Part shown: piece after piece, positions 1-5,783 of the stretch
How the letters are laid out: each line of letters begins with the position of its first letter
Numbering within the stretch: the first letter of the stretch is position 1
Source of the DNA: JAYEIA01 sp964472505
GTDB lineage: Bacteria; Bacteroidota; Bacteroidia; Bacteroidales; JAADGE01
Direction of reading: 5' to 3'
Assembly (NCBI GenBank): GCA_964472505.1
Contig: CAYYQW010000138.1
Coordinates: forward strand, 1-5,868
DNA: 5,868 bases
Notes under the pieces: model-generated
The model's database searches: none
Seen by the model: only the letters and a program-made list of their open reading frames with translations
What the model was told of the DNA's origin: nothing
Translations under genes and position numbers: made by a program

Positions 1-58
1 AAACTTTGGCAAAGTTCTCATTTTCAGTCTAATGGAAAAGCATAACGAACTATTAAAC
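1..58. other. short non-coding edge with a small palindrome
   Basis: No coding sequence is visible here on either strand. In particular, the reverse complement does not continue the cytidylate-kinase-like reading that is broken at 944. Positions 2-7 (AACTTT) and 11-16 (AAAGTT) form a 6-bp inverted repeat around GGC. This could be the hairpin of an upstream transcript's terminator or simply a small intergenic palindrome; there is no U-run after it on the plus strand. The region abuts the left edge of the long repeat. Confidence 0.4.
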
Positions 59-270
59 ATTAAGAAACATTGTTTTTTAATATATTGAAAATAAGGTAAT
101 GAGGTAAAAAAATCCAAACCATATTTCTACTGAGGTTTTAACGATTGATAAGGTTTTTAAAAACAAACATTGTTTTTTGATTTCAATTGCCCAAAAATGG
201 CCTTATGTTTTTGTTTCAACCTCAGTAGTAAAAAATTATTAAGCACAACTAAACCTTATTACCTTATTTT
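59..270. repeat. hairpin-rich repeat, copy 1 (downstream end of the transposase unit)
   Basis: Direct repeat of 734-943. The core 91-260 aligns to 775-943 with about ten substitutions and one single-base gap, so about 93-94% identity. The outer segment 59-90 aligns to 734-774 with an extra 9 bases in copy 2. The copy is a nested palindrome. The outer arms 88-105 and 253-270 are complementary with one mismatch in 18. The middle arms 127-137 (CTACTGAGGTT) and 218-228 (AACCTCAGTAG) are perfectly complementary over 11 bp. The inner arms 148-153 (ATAAGG) and 201-206 (CCTTAT) are complementary over 6 bp. The 8-mer ACCTTATT is tandemly doubled at 253-260 and 261-268. The right outer arm contains the transposase stop codon. 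Confidence 0.92.
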
Positions 271-714
271 TTTTATTGACTGTATTCTTTTTTCGTAATA
301 TTTAATAAATTCATCATACTCTTCTTTATATGTTTTAATACGATGATGTTCTTTTTGGTTTAAAATATATCTACATACCTTACTTACATGTCTTTTAGAA
401 ACAGAAAAGGCTGAAGCCGTTTCTTGCCATTCAAATTTGCCGAGAGCCAATTTATTCTCATTGATAAATTTCTCAGAAGCATCGGCAATAATGTTTGCCA
501 AATATTCTTCCGAAATACTTGGTGCACGTGAAATTAGAAAATGAATATGTTCCGGGTTTGCATATATAGCATACAATTTGCAAGCATAATTCTTCACGAC
601 GCCTGTAATAAATTTCTCAATTCGTTCTCTGCTTTTTTCAGGAATTAATTTTTCTCTGTGTAGCGTGGTAAGAATAAAATGAGTATATAAATTATTATAT
701 TCTATTTTCATCAT
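259..714 (-). CDS. tnpA: HUH/Y1 single-strand transposase, IS200/IS605-RAYT superfamily
   Basis: The 151-residue protein has the usual length of a complete Y1 (PF01797-type) transposase. The HUH metal-binding pair is visible as H56-I57-H58 in the context PEHIHFL. The nucleophilic tyrosine is Y116 in the context CRYILNQ, and Q120 lies four residues later, the position of the third metal ligand in characterised TnpA proteins. The segment GKFEWQ (92-97) followed by AFSVS (102-106) and the closing QKEHH block are typical of the Bacteroidota branch of this family. Family members nick and join single-stranded DNA at hairpin-marked ends. The gene starts with two adjacent ATG codons (714 and 711) and no clear ribosome-binding purine run is visible, so either could be used. 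The last codons and stop (ATA AGG TAA) are formed by the outer arm of repeat copy 1. The reading frame is intact and all catalytic residues are present, so the enzyme may be active. There is no TnpB or Cas12f-like companion in the window. Whether it is better called IS200-like TnpA or RAYT cannot be settled here. Confidence 0.92.
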   Translation of the reverse strand: MMKIEYNNLYTHFILTTLHREKLIPEKSRERIEKFITGVVKNYACKLYAIYANPEHIHFLISRAPSISEEYLANIIADASEKFINENKLALGKFEWQETASAFSVSKRHVSKVCRYILNQKEHHRIKTYKEEYDEFIKYYEKRIQSIKKIR

Positions 715-733
715 TTATTACTTGAAATTAGGT

Positions 734-943
734 ATTAAGAAACAATGTTTTTTAATAGATTCAAAATTTAAAAAATAAGGTAATGAGGTAAAAAAATCCA
801 AATTATATTTCTACTGAGGTTTTAACGATTGATAAGGTTTTTAAAAATAAACTTTATTTTTTGATTTCAATTGCCAAAAATGACCTTATGTTTTTGTTTC
901 AACCTCAGTAGTAAAAAATTATCAAGTACAGCCAAACCTTATT
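734..943. repeat. hairpin-rich repeat, copy 2 (upstream end of the transposase unit)
   Basis: Same orientation as 59-260. The middle stem is fully conserved: 811-821 (CTACTGAGGTT) pairs with 901-911 (AACCTCAGTAG). The inner arms are 832-837 and 884-889. The outer arms are shorter than in copy 1: AATAAGGT at 774-781 pairs with ACCTTATT at 936-943. The second ACCTTATT unit found in copy 1 is absent, and the sequence changes at 944 to the cmk-like remnant. The substitutions spare all three sets of arms and fall in the spacers between them, which suggests the fold matters. As the segment just upstream of the transposase start (20 bp away), it probably also carries the transposase promoter; no convincing promoter was identified. 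Confidence 0.92.
740..750. promoter_or_regulatory. AAACA-N-TGTTT palindrome upstream of the transposase
   Basis: The 11-bp dyad AAACA-A-TGTTT lies 26 bp upstream of the transposase ATG. Copy 1 carries the equivalent dyad AAACA-T-TGTTT at 65-75 and an identical second one at 165-175. Between copies the only change in the first dyad is at the central base, so the symmetry is kept. It could be a protein-binding operator or a small cruciform. This is a suggestion from symmetry alone. Confidence 0.3.
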
Positions 944-1011
944 GTTACTGTTTGATACATACTTTTACCGCAAGATGAATGTCCGTCTATGGCTATTATG
1001 AGTTTTTTCAT
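922..1011 (-). pseudogene. cmk: 5' stub of cytidylate kinase, truncated by the repeat element
   Basis: The start codon ATG (1011-1009) overlaps the porQ stop (TGA, 1010-1008) in the classic ATGA arrangement of translationally coupled genes. The encoded peptide begins MKKLIIAIDGHSSCGKS, which matches the conserved N-terminus of bacterial cytidylate kinases: a beta strand, IDG, then a P-loop ending GKS. Cmk phosphorylates CMP and dCMP with ATP in the cytoplasm. The porQ-cmk order is, as far as I recall, conserved in Bacteroidota such as Porphyromonas gingivalis. After GKS the peptide reads MYQTV and enters the repeat at 943, terminating at 922-924 after 29 residues. A normal Cmk has about 220-230 residues, so this is a nonfunctional remnant. 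MYQTV(T) resembles the Cmk motif MYRAVT that normally lies about 20 residues further on, which hints at an internal deletion before or during insertion. The rest of the gene is not found elsewhere in the window. Confidence 0.72.
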
Positions 1012-2069
1012 TCTGTAATTATTGTTTCTTTATTTGTTTCAAAAATACGGTAATAAACCGAAAAGTGGTTTGAGCCGCCGGCTAAGTGATAACTTGCTCT
1101 TCCGTAGGATAAACCGAGCCGCTTTAGTTTTAATCCGAAACCCCAGGAAATACCCGAAAAGCTTCCCAAATCTTTAATTCCCGTTTCGGCACGGCGCAAG
1201 TGGTTATAGCCCAGCGCAACATAAAAATTTTCCATGGGTAAAAACTCCACACCCACAATCAGGTGGCGCATGGCATTGTCCAAAGCTTTTTGAATGTCAA
1301 AACCGGGCTCATCATTTGTTTCATCGTATATGCTGATGCGTGTGTCTTCTTCCGGCTTGCTCAGGTCCCATCGGAACAGATGATGCGCTGTAAGGTTGAG
1401 TCTGAAGGGTGCATGAGCCAGGCGTTTGGAGATGCCGGCGTTCAGGTCGGTGCGAATCGGCTCTCGGTTTTCTGCTCTATAAGGTGTAATTTGCATTCCG
1501 AAGTTTTTCAGCACCAGTGAAAGCGAAAAATTCTCTTTTTTCTTAAAATATGTAATGCCTATGTCGGAAACCAATCCTACCGAACTGTACTTCTCCAGAT
1601 GCGAGTATATGGGTTTTAGGTTTAGGCCGGCCGATATTCCCGGGAACAACTCTTTTGCCCAAATTAAATTTAATGCATAATCCGCCGCACCGAAAGTACC
1701 GGTAATGGTTCCGTTTTCATCGGCAGCCGTAAATTCCCCGTAGTTCAGGTAATGCAGGCCGGCCGAAAAACTGCCGTATTCTTCTGTATGAAAACCATAA
1801 GCTGCATAGCCAAAATTAATGCCCGCAAAATAATTTACATAATTCAAAATTAAATCACCGCTCATATCGGCATTCAGTAATGACGGATTGTAGAAACTTG
1901 TGTTCAAATCATCACCATATACGGATACATTATTTCCGCCCAGAGCACTGATACGTGCCGAATTGCTTAATTTAAGAAAAGCATATACGCCTTTCCCGCC
2001 CGTTTGAGCTCCGGCTGAGAAGCTTAAAACGCTTATTATAAAGAGGATAATTATGAAATATTTATACAT
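1008..2069 (-). CDS. porQ: type IX secretion system outer-membrane protein PorQ
   Basis: The 353-residue protein has a Sec signal peptide: K3, a hydrophobic core at about 5-18 and an AGA motif at 19-21, with probable cleavage before Q22. The mature part is an alternating beta-barrel sequence of the FadL-like PorV/PorQ class. Recognisable PorQ blocks are the N-terminal segment around SARISALGG (37-45), FYNPSLLN (59-66), LNYVNYFAGINFGYAAY (75-91), the HAPFRL region (219-224), RHLIVGVEFLP (268-278) and the C-terminal SYGRASYHLAGGSNHFS (321-337). In the family, PorQ works in the outer-membrane attachment complex with PorU, PorV and PorZ; it tethers PorZ and helps attach secreted cargo to A-LPS. 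The length is typical. The last residues, after the conserved barrel end at about 340, form a short polar tail. The start at 2069 is chosen because it begins exactly at the signal peptide. The stop overlaps the start of the cmk remnant, so the ancestral unit was an operon. Identity is judged from remembered family sequence, not a search. Confidence 0.93.
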   Translation of the reverse strand: MYKYFIIILFIISVLSFSAGAQTGGKGVYAFLKLSNSARISALGGNNVSVYGDDLNTSFYNPSLLNADMSGDLILNYVNYFAGINFGYAAYGFHTEEYGSFSAGLHYLNYGEFTAADENGTITGTFGAADYALNLIWAKELFPGISAGLNLKPIYSHLEKYSSVGLVSDIGITYFKKKENFSLSLVLKNFGMQITPYRAENREPIRTDLNAGISKRLAHAPFRLNLTAHHLFRWDLSKPEEDTRISIYDETNDEPGFDIQKALDNAMRHLIVGVEFLPMENFYVALGYNHLRRAETGIKDLGSFSGISWGFGLKLKRLGLSYGRASYHLAGGSNHFSVYYRIFETNKETIITE

Positions 2070-2318
2070 TCGATAAAGGCTTTTAAACTTATTTTATGAA
2101 AGTCCTAAATTTTCAAAGCTAAAAAATCCGGCTAACTTTGCACTTATATTTTAAACCCGGATTATGCATTAGAATTTGGTTCGCTTGTTAACTAAAAGAT
2201 AATCAGTTTATTTTGAAACTATTTAGAAATCCTTTTGGGTTCAACGGAATTTGGTTTAAAGAAAGATATAGAGCTTCAAATCAATTATTTAACTTACAGA
2301 CCTAATTTTTAACGCATA
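2070..2318. other. divergent intergenic spacer between porQ and the M3 peptidase
   Basis: This 249-bp AT-rich spacer separates two genes that read away from each other and must hold both their promoters. A -7 box for porQ is visible (2114-2121). A 7-bp inverted repeat, AATCCGG at 2125-2131 and CCGGATT at 2157-2163, brackets the region just upstream of that box. The 10-mer GAATTTGGTT occurs twice (2172-2181 and 2247-2256). TTTATTTTG at 2207-2215 is a near match to a plus-strand -7 box for the peptidase, but one base short of the consensus spacing. No coding sequence is supported. Confidence 0.5.
2114..2121 (-). promoter_or_regulatory. probable -7 box of the porQ promoter
   Basis: Read on the minus strand this is TAGCTTTG, a full match to the Bacteroidetes -7 consensus TAnnTTTG. 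It lies about 45 bp upstream of the porQ ATG, giving an expected leader of roughly 35-40 nt. No TTTG -33 element at the usual spacing was found upstream, so the call rests on the -7 box and position. Confidence 0.38.
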
Positions 2319-4049
2319 ATGCAAGTTAAACACAATAATAACAAAACGATGAATAAGAAAAGAAATTTTGTTGCAGAAGATACAGAGATTAATTCATGGG
2401 AAGATATAAAACCGTATCTCGAAGATTTGAAAAACAGAGAAATACAGTCGGGAGATGAGCTTTTGAACTGGTGGAAAAACCGAAGCGAACTTGAGGCTTT
2501 TTTGTCGGAAAATTTGGCATGGCGATACATTAAAATGAGTTGCGATACCGAGAACGAAGCTTTGGCCGAAGATTTCAATTTTTTTGTTACCGAAATAGAA
2601 CCAAAGCTTTCGGAATATTCTGATATTCTGGATAAAAAACTGGTAAATTCGCCCCATACCAAGAATTTGGATTCCGATAAATATTTTGTGGCATTGCGCT
2701 CAATTAAACGAAATATAGAGCTTTTCAGAAAAGAAAATATTCCGATTTTTGCCGAAATGCAAAAAGAAACACAGGAATACGGAAAAATCACCGGTGCCAT
2801 GACCATAAATTATGAAGGTAAAGAGCTTACCTTGCAGCAGGCATCAAACTATCTGAAAGATTTGGATCGCAGCGTGCGAAAAACGGTTTATGAACAAATG
2901 AACGAACGCCGATATGCCGATAAGGAAAAACTGCATGAATTGCTGGACCGTCTTATGGAAAAACGGCAAAAAGTAGCTGCCAATGCCGGATACGATAATT
3001 ATCGTGATTATAAATTTGATGCCATGCAGCGCTTTGATTACAGTATAGAAGATTGTTCGGTTTTTCATAATTCGGTGCGCGAAACCATTGTTCCGCTTAC
3101 ACGCGAAATGCAAAAAATACGCAAAGAAAAAATGCAACTTGATGTGCTGCGCCCATACGATACAGCCGTTGACCCCGACGGAAAACCACCGCTCAAACCT
3201 TTTGAGAAAGCATCGGAATTATTAGATACAAGCATTGAGATATTTTCTAAAATAAAAAAACGCTACGGAGATTATTTGCGGCAAATGAAAGAGCAATCGT
3301 ATTTGGATCTGGAATCGCGAAAAGGTAAAGCCCCCGGCGGTTTTAATTATCCGCTTTACGAAAGCAATATGCCTTTTATTTTTATGAATGCAGCCGGCAA
3401 TATTCGCGATGTGGAAACATTGATGCACGAAGGCGGCCATGCCATTCATTCTTTTTTGAGCTCCGATTTGGCGCTGACGGATTTTAAACAACTGCCTTCG
3501 GAAGTGGCAGAGTTGGCATCCATGTCTGTGGAATTAATCAGTTTGGAACACCGGCATTTATTTTTTGATAATGCAGATGATTTTCTTCGCGCCAAGCGCC
3601 ACCAGTTAGAAGGTGTGTTGCGGGTTTTGCCTTGGGTGGCTACGGTGGATAAATTTCAGCACGAGCTGTATTTGCATCCCGAATATACGCACAAACAAAG
3701 AGAAGCCTTGTGGCTGAGTGTTTTGGATGAATTTGACAGCGGCCTGACGGATTATTCCGGTTATGAACATTTTAAAGCTTCCGCATGGCAGGCACAACTG
3801 CACATCTACGAAGTGCCCTTTTATTATATCGAATACGGAATTGCCCAACTGGGAGCCGTATCGGTTTGGAAAAATTATAAAGAAAATCCCGAAAAAGCGC
3901 TGCAAGATTTTGAAAATGCGCTTAAATTAGGCTATTCGAAACCAATTCCGGAAATATACAAAGCGGCCGGTATTGAATTTAATTTCTCAAAAGCTTACAT
4001 GCAGGAATTAGCCGATTTTATTCAAAAAGAATTGCAGAAAACGGTATAA
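2319..4049 (+). CDS. M3 family zinc oligoendopeptidase (PepF-like)
   Basis: Cytoplasmic metallopeptidase that hydrolyses oligopeptides. The zinc motif is HEGGHAIH, with H370 and H374 as ligands and E371 as the catalytic base. The third ligand is E398 in the AELASMSVE block, 28 residues after H370, matching the E-x-x-S spacing of the M3 family. The region HIYEVPFYYIEYGIAQLGA (495-513) is the tyrosine-rich C-terminal active-site segment of the PepF branch. The first 200 residues form the charged helical N-terminal lobe (for example YLKDLDRSVRKTVYEQM). There is no signal peptide. At 576 residues it has the full length usual for Bacteroidota members. An in-frame ATG at 2349 (residue 11) gives a start MNKKRNFVAED that resembles where family members begin. 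The ten residues before it are polar and low in complexity, so 2349 may be the true start. The membrane coiled-coil gene follows after 10 bp, suggesting cotranscription. Exact substrates cannot be told from sequence. Confidence 0.94.
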   Translation: MQVKHNNNKTMNKKRNFVAEDTEINSWEDIKPYLEDLKNREIQSGDELLNWWKNRSELEAFLSENLAWRYIKMSCDTENEALAEDFNFFVTEIEPKLSEYSDILDKKLVNSPHTKNLDSDKYFVALRSIKRNIELFRKENIPIFAEMQKETQEYGKITGAMTINYEGKELTLQQASNYLKDLDRSVRKTVYEQMNERRYADKEKLHELLDRLMEKRQKVAANAGYDNYRDYKFDAMQRFDYSIEDCSVFHNSVRETIVPLTREMQKIRKEKMQLDVLRPYDTAVDPDGKPPLKPFEKASELLDTSIEIFSKIKKRYGDYLRQMKEQSYLDLESRKGKAPGGFNYPLYESNMPFIFMNAAGNIRDVETLMHEGGHAIHSFLSSDLALTDFKQLPSEVAELASMSVELISLEHRHLFFDNADDFLRAKRHQLEGVLRVLPWVATVDKFQHELYLHPEYTHKQREALWLSVLDEFDSGLTDYSGYEHFKASAWQAQLHIYEVPFYYIEYGIAQLGAVSVWKNYKENPEKALQDFENALKLGYSKPIPEIYKAAGIEFNFSKAYMQELADFIQKELQKTV

Positions 4050-4059
4050 CTCGCAAGCC

Positions 4060-4296
4060 ATGAAAAAATTGTTTGAAAAACATCGTATGATTTTGGTTTT
4101 GATTTTGATTGTTCTTGCTTTGGGCGTGTATAATTTTTCGCAGCATTATAAAATACAGAATCTTCGCGAAGAGAATTATCAAAAAAAATATGAAATATAC
4201 CAGGCCAAAGAAGAATTACGAAAGACCAAGCGCATAATTAACAGCCTTGATGATGAATTAGACAGCCTCAAATCATCCGGGCAGCTTGATCAGTAA
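4060..4296 (+). CDS. small single-pass membrane coiled-coil protein
   Basis: The 78-residue protein has a short basic N-terminus (KKLFEKHR), one hydrophobic segment at about 10-26 (ILVLILIVLALGVYNF) and then a continuous heptad pattern. Residues I32, L35, N39, K42, I46, A49, L53, T56, I60, L63, L67 and L70 keep a strict 3-4 spacing, so a coiled coil of about 40 residues is expected outside the membrane. This layout resembles FtsL/FtsB/DivIC-type proteins, but no specific family motif is recognised and the function is unknown. The gene starts 10 bp after the peptidase stop, so it is probably in the same transcript. It ends with tandem stops (TAA TAA, 4294-4299). Codon use looks like that of its neighbours. 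Confidence 0.75.
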   Translation: MKKLFEKHRMILVLILIVLALGVYNFSQHYKIQNLREENYQKKYEIYQAKEELRKTKRIINSLDDELDSLKSSGQLDQ

Positions 4297-4316
4297 TAAA
4301 ATCTGTTTTTATTCAA

Positions 4317-4368
4317 CACGTTCGTGAGGACTTTTGAACGTGCCGGCAACGAAAGGCACTAAGCCGGC
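4317..4368 (+). other. cluster of short, partly exclusive RNA stems (possible terminator or leader structure)
   Basis: CACGTTC (4317-4323) pairs perfectly with GAACGTG (4336-4342). GCCGGC at 4342-4347 can pair with GCCGGC at 4363-4368. GTGCC (4340-4344) can instead pair with GGCAC (4355-4359), which would break both other stems. It lies just after the membrane coiled-coil gene and well upstream of the lipoprotein start. No U-run follows the second stem, so it is not a textbook intrinsic terminator. No known riboswitch class was recognised. It may be a weak terminator, a structured 3' end or chance. Confidence 0.35.
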
Positions 4369-4404
4369 CGATATCACAACGATTAATCATTATTAAAATC
4401 TACT

Positions 4405-4438
4405 TTTGCTTCATTTGTAAATATTAATCGTATATTTA
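4405..4438 (+). promoter_or_regulatory. probable promoter of the lipoprotein gene
   Basis: TTTG at 4405-4408 and TATATTTA at 4431-4438 resemble the Bacteroidetes -33 TTTG and -7 TAnnTTTG elements with a 22-bp spacer. The -7 box lacks only the final G. The box is about 58 bp upstream of the ATG at 4497. A second TTTG at 4414-4417 is too close to the -7 box to serve. Confidence 0.4.
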
Positions 4439-4496
4439 CAGATAAATGTATGATATAGTCTTTTTTAATCCATTCCATAATTAAATTGTAAAAATC

Positions 4497-5600
4497 ATGA
4501 AAAGAACAGTCAGCTTGTTTATTTTAAGTTTTGTTTTTCTGTTTTCAGCTTGCGAAATTGCAGAAAATGATACCGAGAATCCTGATCCAATTGATGAGAA
4601 TTCGGATGTTGAAAAAATGGAAATTGCAGGTGTATATGAAATGAGTTACGGGCCACACGCTCTTGCGGTAGTCGGAAACTATGTGTATGCGGCACGAGAT
4701 AATCAAATTTTTGTTGTCAACATCAGCGACCCGGCGAATCCAATGCTTGAAAATACAATTACCGATTTGGAAGCAAACAATGCTTTTAAGGCTTTGCACA
4801 TATCCGGAAATATTCTGTTTGCAGGATGTACGGAAAGTTCAAGTATTTATATGTTGGATGTAAGTAATCCGGCTGATGCATCCATTATCGGAACGTTTAA
4901 TGATGATATCTATGAGCAGGTGAAATTGAAGCCTATGGCCTTTTTCTATAAAAACGGAATGCTTTGGGCTTCCGGCAGTAACGGACAAGCAGGTATGCTT
5001 GTTCAATTTTCTGAAAATTCTGCCGACTTAACACCGCAAAGCTACTTTTTATTATCCGGCACCGGCAATGCTGCCGAGGGCGTTTGGGCAAATTCGGAAA
5101 ATGTTTTCATCAGTACAGCCGACGGAAATGTCTATGCTTTTGATTCCGGAGACATTGCTGCCGGTATTTTGAGTGAATATACTTTTTCTAATGAAGCCGG
5201 CCACGAACATTGGGGGCGTACGCTTTTAGGAAACGGGAATCATCTGTATTGGGCCGATTGGGGCGCCGGTTTTATTACCCTTGATATCAGTAATCCGGCC
5301 GATTTGAAATCGGCAGCATTGCTCACGCATTCTTCCTTTATTTCGCAGCACCCTAATGCCGAAGGAACGAATGTATATGATTTGCTTTTGCACAATGAAA
5401 CCGGCAATATATATCTTGCCAACGGCTGGAGCGGTTTGGTGGAAATTGACCCTGCTTCGCCGGCTGATGTCCTCGCATTTGTGGATTACAAAGACAATAA
5501 CTACTATTGCATTGAACAATACAAGAATTATGTTTTGTTGGGTGATATAGCCGCCGGAACAACCGATGTAGCCGGCATAAAAATTATCAAAGTGAAGTAA
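4497..5600 (+). CDS. lipoprotein with LVIVD-like beta-propeller repeats
   Basis: The 367-residue protein begins with KR, a hydrophobic stretch (5-16) and the lipobox FSAC, so C19 is the expected lipidated residue. Residues 20-40 are rich in acidic residues, Asn and Pro, a linker that may act as a surface-export signal in this phylum. The remainder is built of about seven repeats of 35-45 residues, each with a strand reading V/I-Y/F-x-A/S, a glycine turn and a strand ending in D-I/V-S-N-P-A-D or similar. This tag is seen at ISDPANP (76-82), VSNPADA (122-128), ISNPADL (264-270) and SPAD (321-324). This is the pattern of the LVIVD repeat family (PF08309), which folds as a beta-propeller. A role in binding or scaffolding at the outer membrane is an inference; no enzymatic motif is seen. 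Its own promoter and a terminator-like hairpin suggest a single-gene unit. Two SNPAD repeats share near-identical DNA (around 4863 and 5290). Confidence 0.82.
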   Translation: MKRTVSLFILSFVFLFSACEIAENDTENPDPIDENSDVEKMEIAGVYEMSYGPHALAVVGNYVYAARDNQIFVVNISDPANPMLENTITDLEANNAFKALHISGNILFAGCTESSSIYMLDVSNPADASIIGTFNDDIYEQVKLKPMAFFYKNGMLWASGSNGQAGMLVQFSENSADLTPQSYFLLSGTGNAAEGVWANSENVFISTADGNVYAFDSGDIAAGILSEYTFSNEAGHEHWGRTLLGNGNHLYWADWGAGFITLDISNPADLKSAALLTHSSFISQHPNAEGTNVYDLLLHNETGNIYLANGWSGLVEIDPASPADVLAFVDYKDNNYYCIEQYKNYVLLGDIAAGTTDVAGIKIIKVK

Positions 5601-5613
5601 GGCTTCAACTCAA

Positions 5614-5658
5614 AGCCGGTAACACAGGTGATTATAACCTCCGATACCGGCTGCTTTT
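5614..5658 (+). terminator. probable intrinsic terminator of the lipoprotein gene
   Basis: AGCCGGTA (5614-5621) and TACCGGCT (5645-5652) form a perfect 8-bp stem. Inside it AGGT (5626-5629) pairs with ACCT (5637-5640). The outer stem is followed by GCTTTTCT. The hairpin begins 14 bp after the stop codon. The long internal loop and short T run make it a moderate rather than strong terminator. Confidence 0.55.
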
Positions 5659-5739
5659 CTCATGTAATTTTCACAATTATAAAAACTTAGCTTTTGTAAA
5701 AAAACAGTCCGATTATCTTCATTTTTGCCAAATTTTAAA

Positions 5740-5747
5740 TATTTTTG
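5740..5747 (+). promoter_or_regulatory. probable -7 box of the promoter for the right-edge gene
   Basis: TATTTTTG is a full match to TAnnTTTG, 36 bp upstream of the ATG at 5784. The nearest TTTG upstream (5724-5727) is only 12 bp away, too close for a standard -33 element, so the -33 part is unsupported. Confidence 0.4.
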
Positions 5748-5783
5748 AAAAACTTTTTTAATAACATCAAAAAATAACGAATT

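Larger units (their letters stand above)
59..943 (-). mobile_element. Y1-transposase unit flanked by two direct copies of a hairpin-rich repeat
   Basis: The unit consists of repeat copy 1 (59-270), a tnpA-like gene on the minus strand (259-714) and repeat copy 2 (734-943). In the gene's own orientation, copy 2 is the upstream end and copy 1 the downstream end, and the stop codon lies inside copy 1. Known Y1 elements (IS200/IS605) end in short subterminal hairpins recognised by TnpA, and RAYT enzymes are flanked by REP palindromes. By analogy, these repeats would be the substrate recognised by the enzyme. Here they are about 170-200 bp and nested, which is unusual. The right edge at 943/944 is sharp: beyond it copy 2 stops resembling copy 1 and the sequence becomes a cmk-like coding remnant. 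The left edge at 59 is where similarity to copy 2 starts. No target-site duplication was seen, as expected for Y1 chemistry. Confidence 0.7.

Noticed and set aside
59..943. CRISPR array or long terminal repeats
   Set aside because: Only two repeat units of about 200 bp separated by a transposase gene; no spacers of regular length, and no integrase or reverse transcriptase. A Y1 transposase context explains the pair better.
1263..1520. 85-codon plus-strand open frame
   Set aside because: Lies entirely antisense to porQ, whose product is clearly recognisable; no family resemblance and no promoter or start context.
1626..1637. 12-mer GCCGGCCGATAT shared with 4363-4374
   Set aside because: One copy is inside the porQ coding sequence and the other in a spacer; the flanks do not align. 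GCCGGC is common in this window, so this is probably coincidence.
2175..2215. Promoter of the M3 peptidase from TTTG (2175-2178) and TTATTTTG (2208-2215)
   Set aside because: The -7 candidate is one base short of TAnnTTTG and the spacing of about 29 bp is too long; not strong enough to annotate separately.
2309..3905. Several minus-strand open frames (2309-2806, 2394-2657, 2844-3137, 3222-3491, 3606-3905)
   Set aside because: All are antisense to the M3 peptidase, which has an intact catalytic motif. Their peptides are Phe/Ile/Lys/His-rich mirror products of an AT-rich gene.
4060..4296. Naming the small coiled-coil protein FtsL, FtsB or DivIC
   Set aside because: Only the topology matches. 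It is not next to cell-division or enolase genes and has no diagnostic residues, so the name would be a guess.
4545..5562. Overlapping open frames on both strands within the lipoprotein gene
   Set aside because: They are shadows of the 367-residue lipoprotein; none has a recognisable motif.
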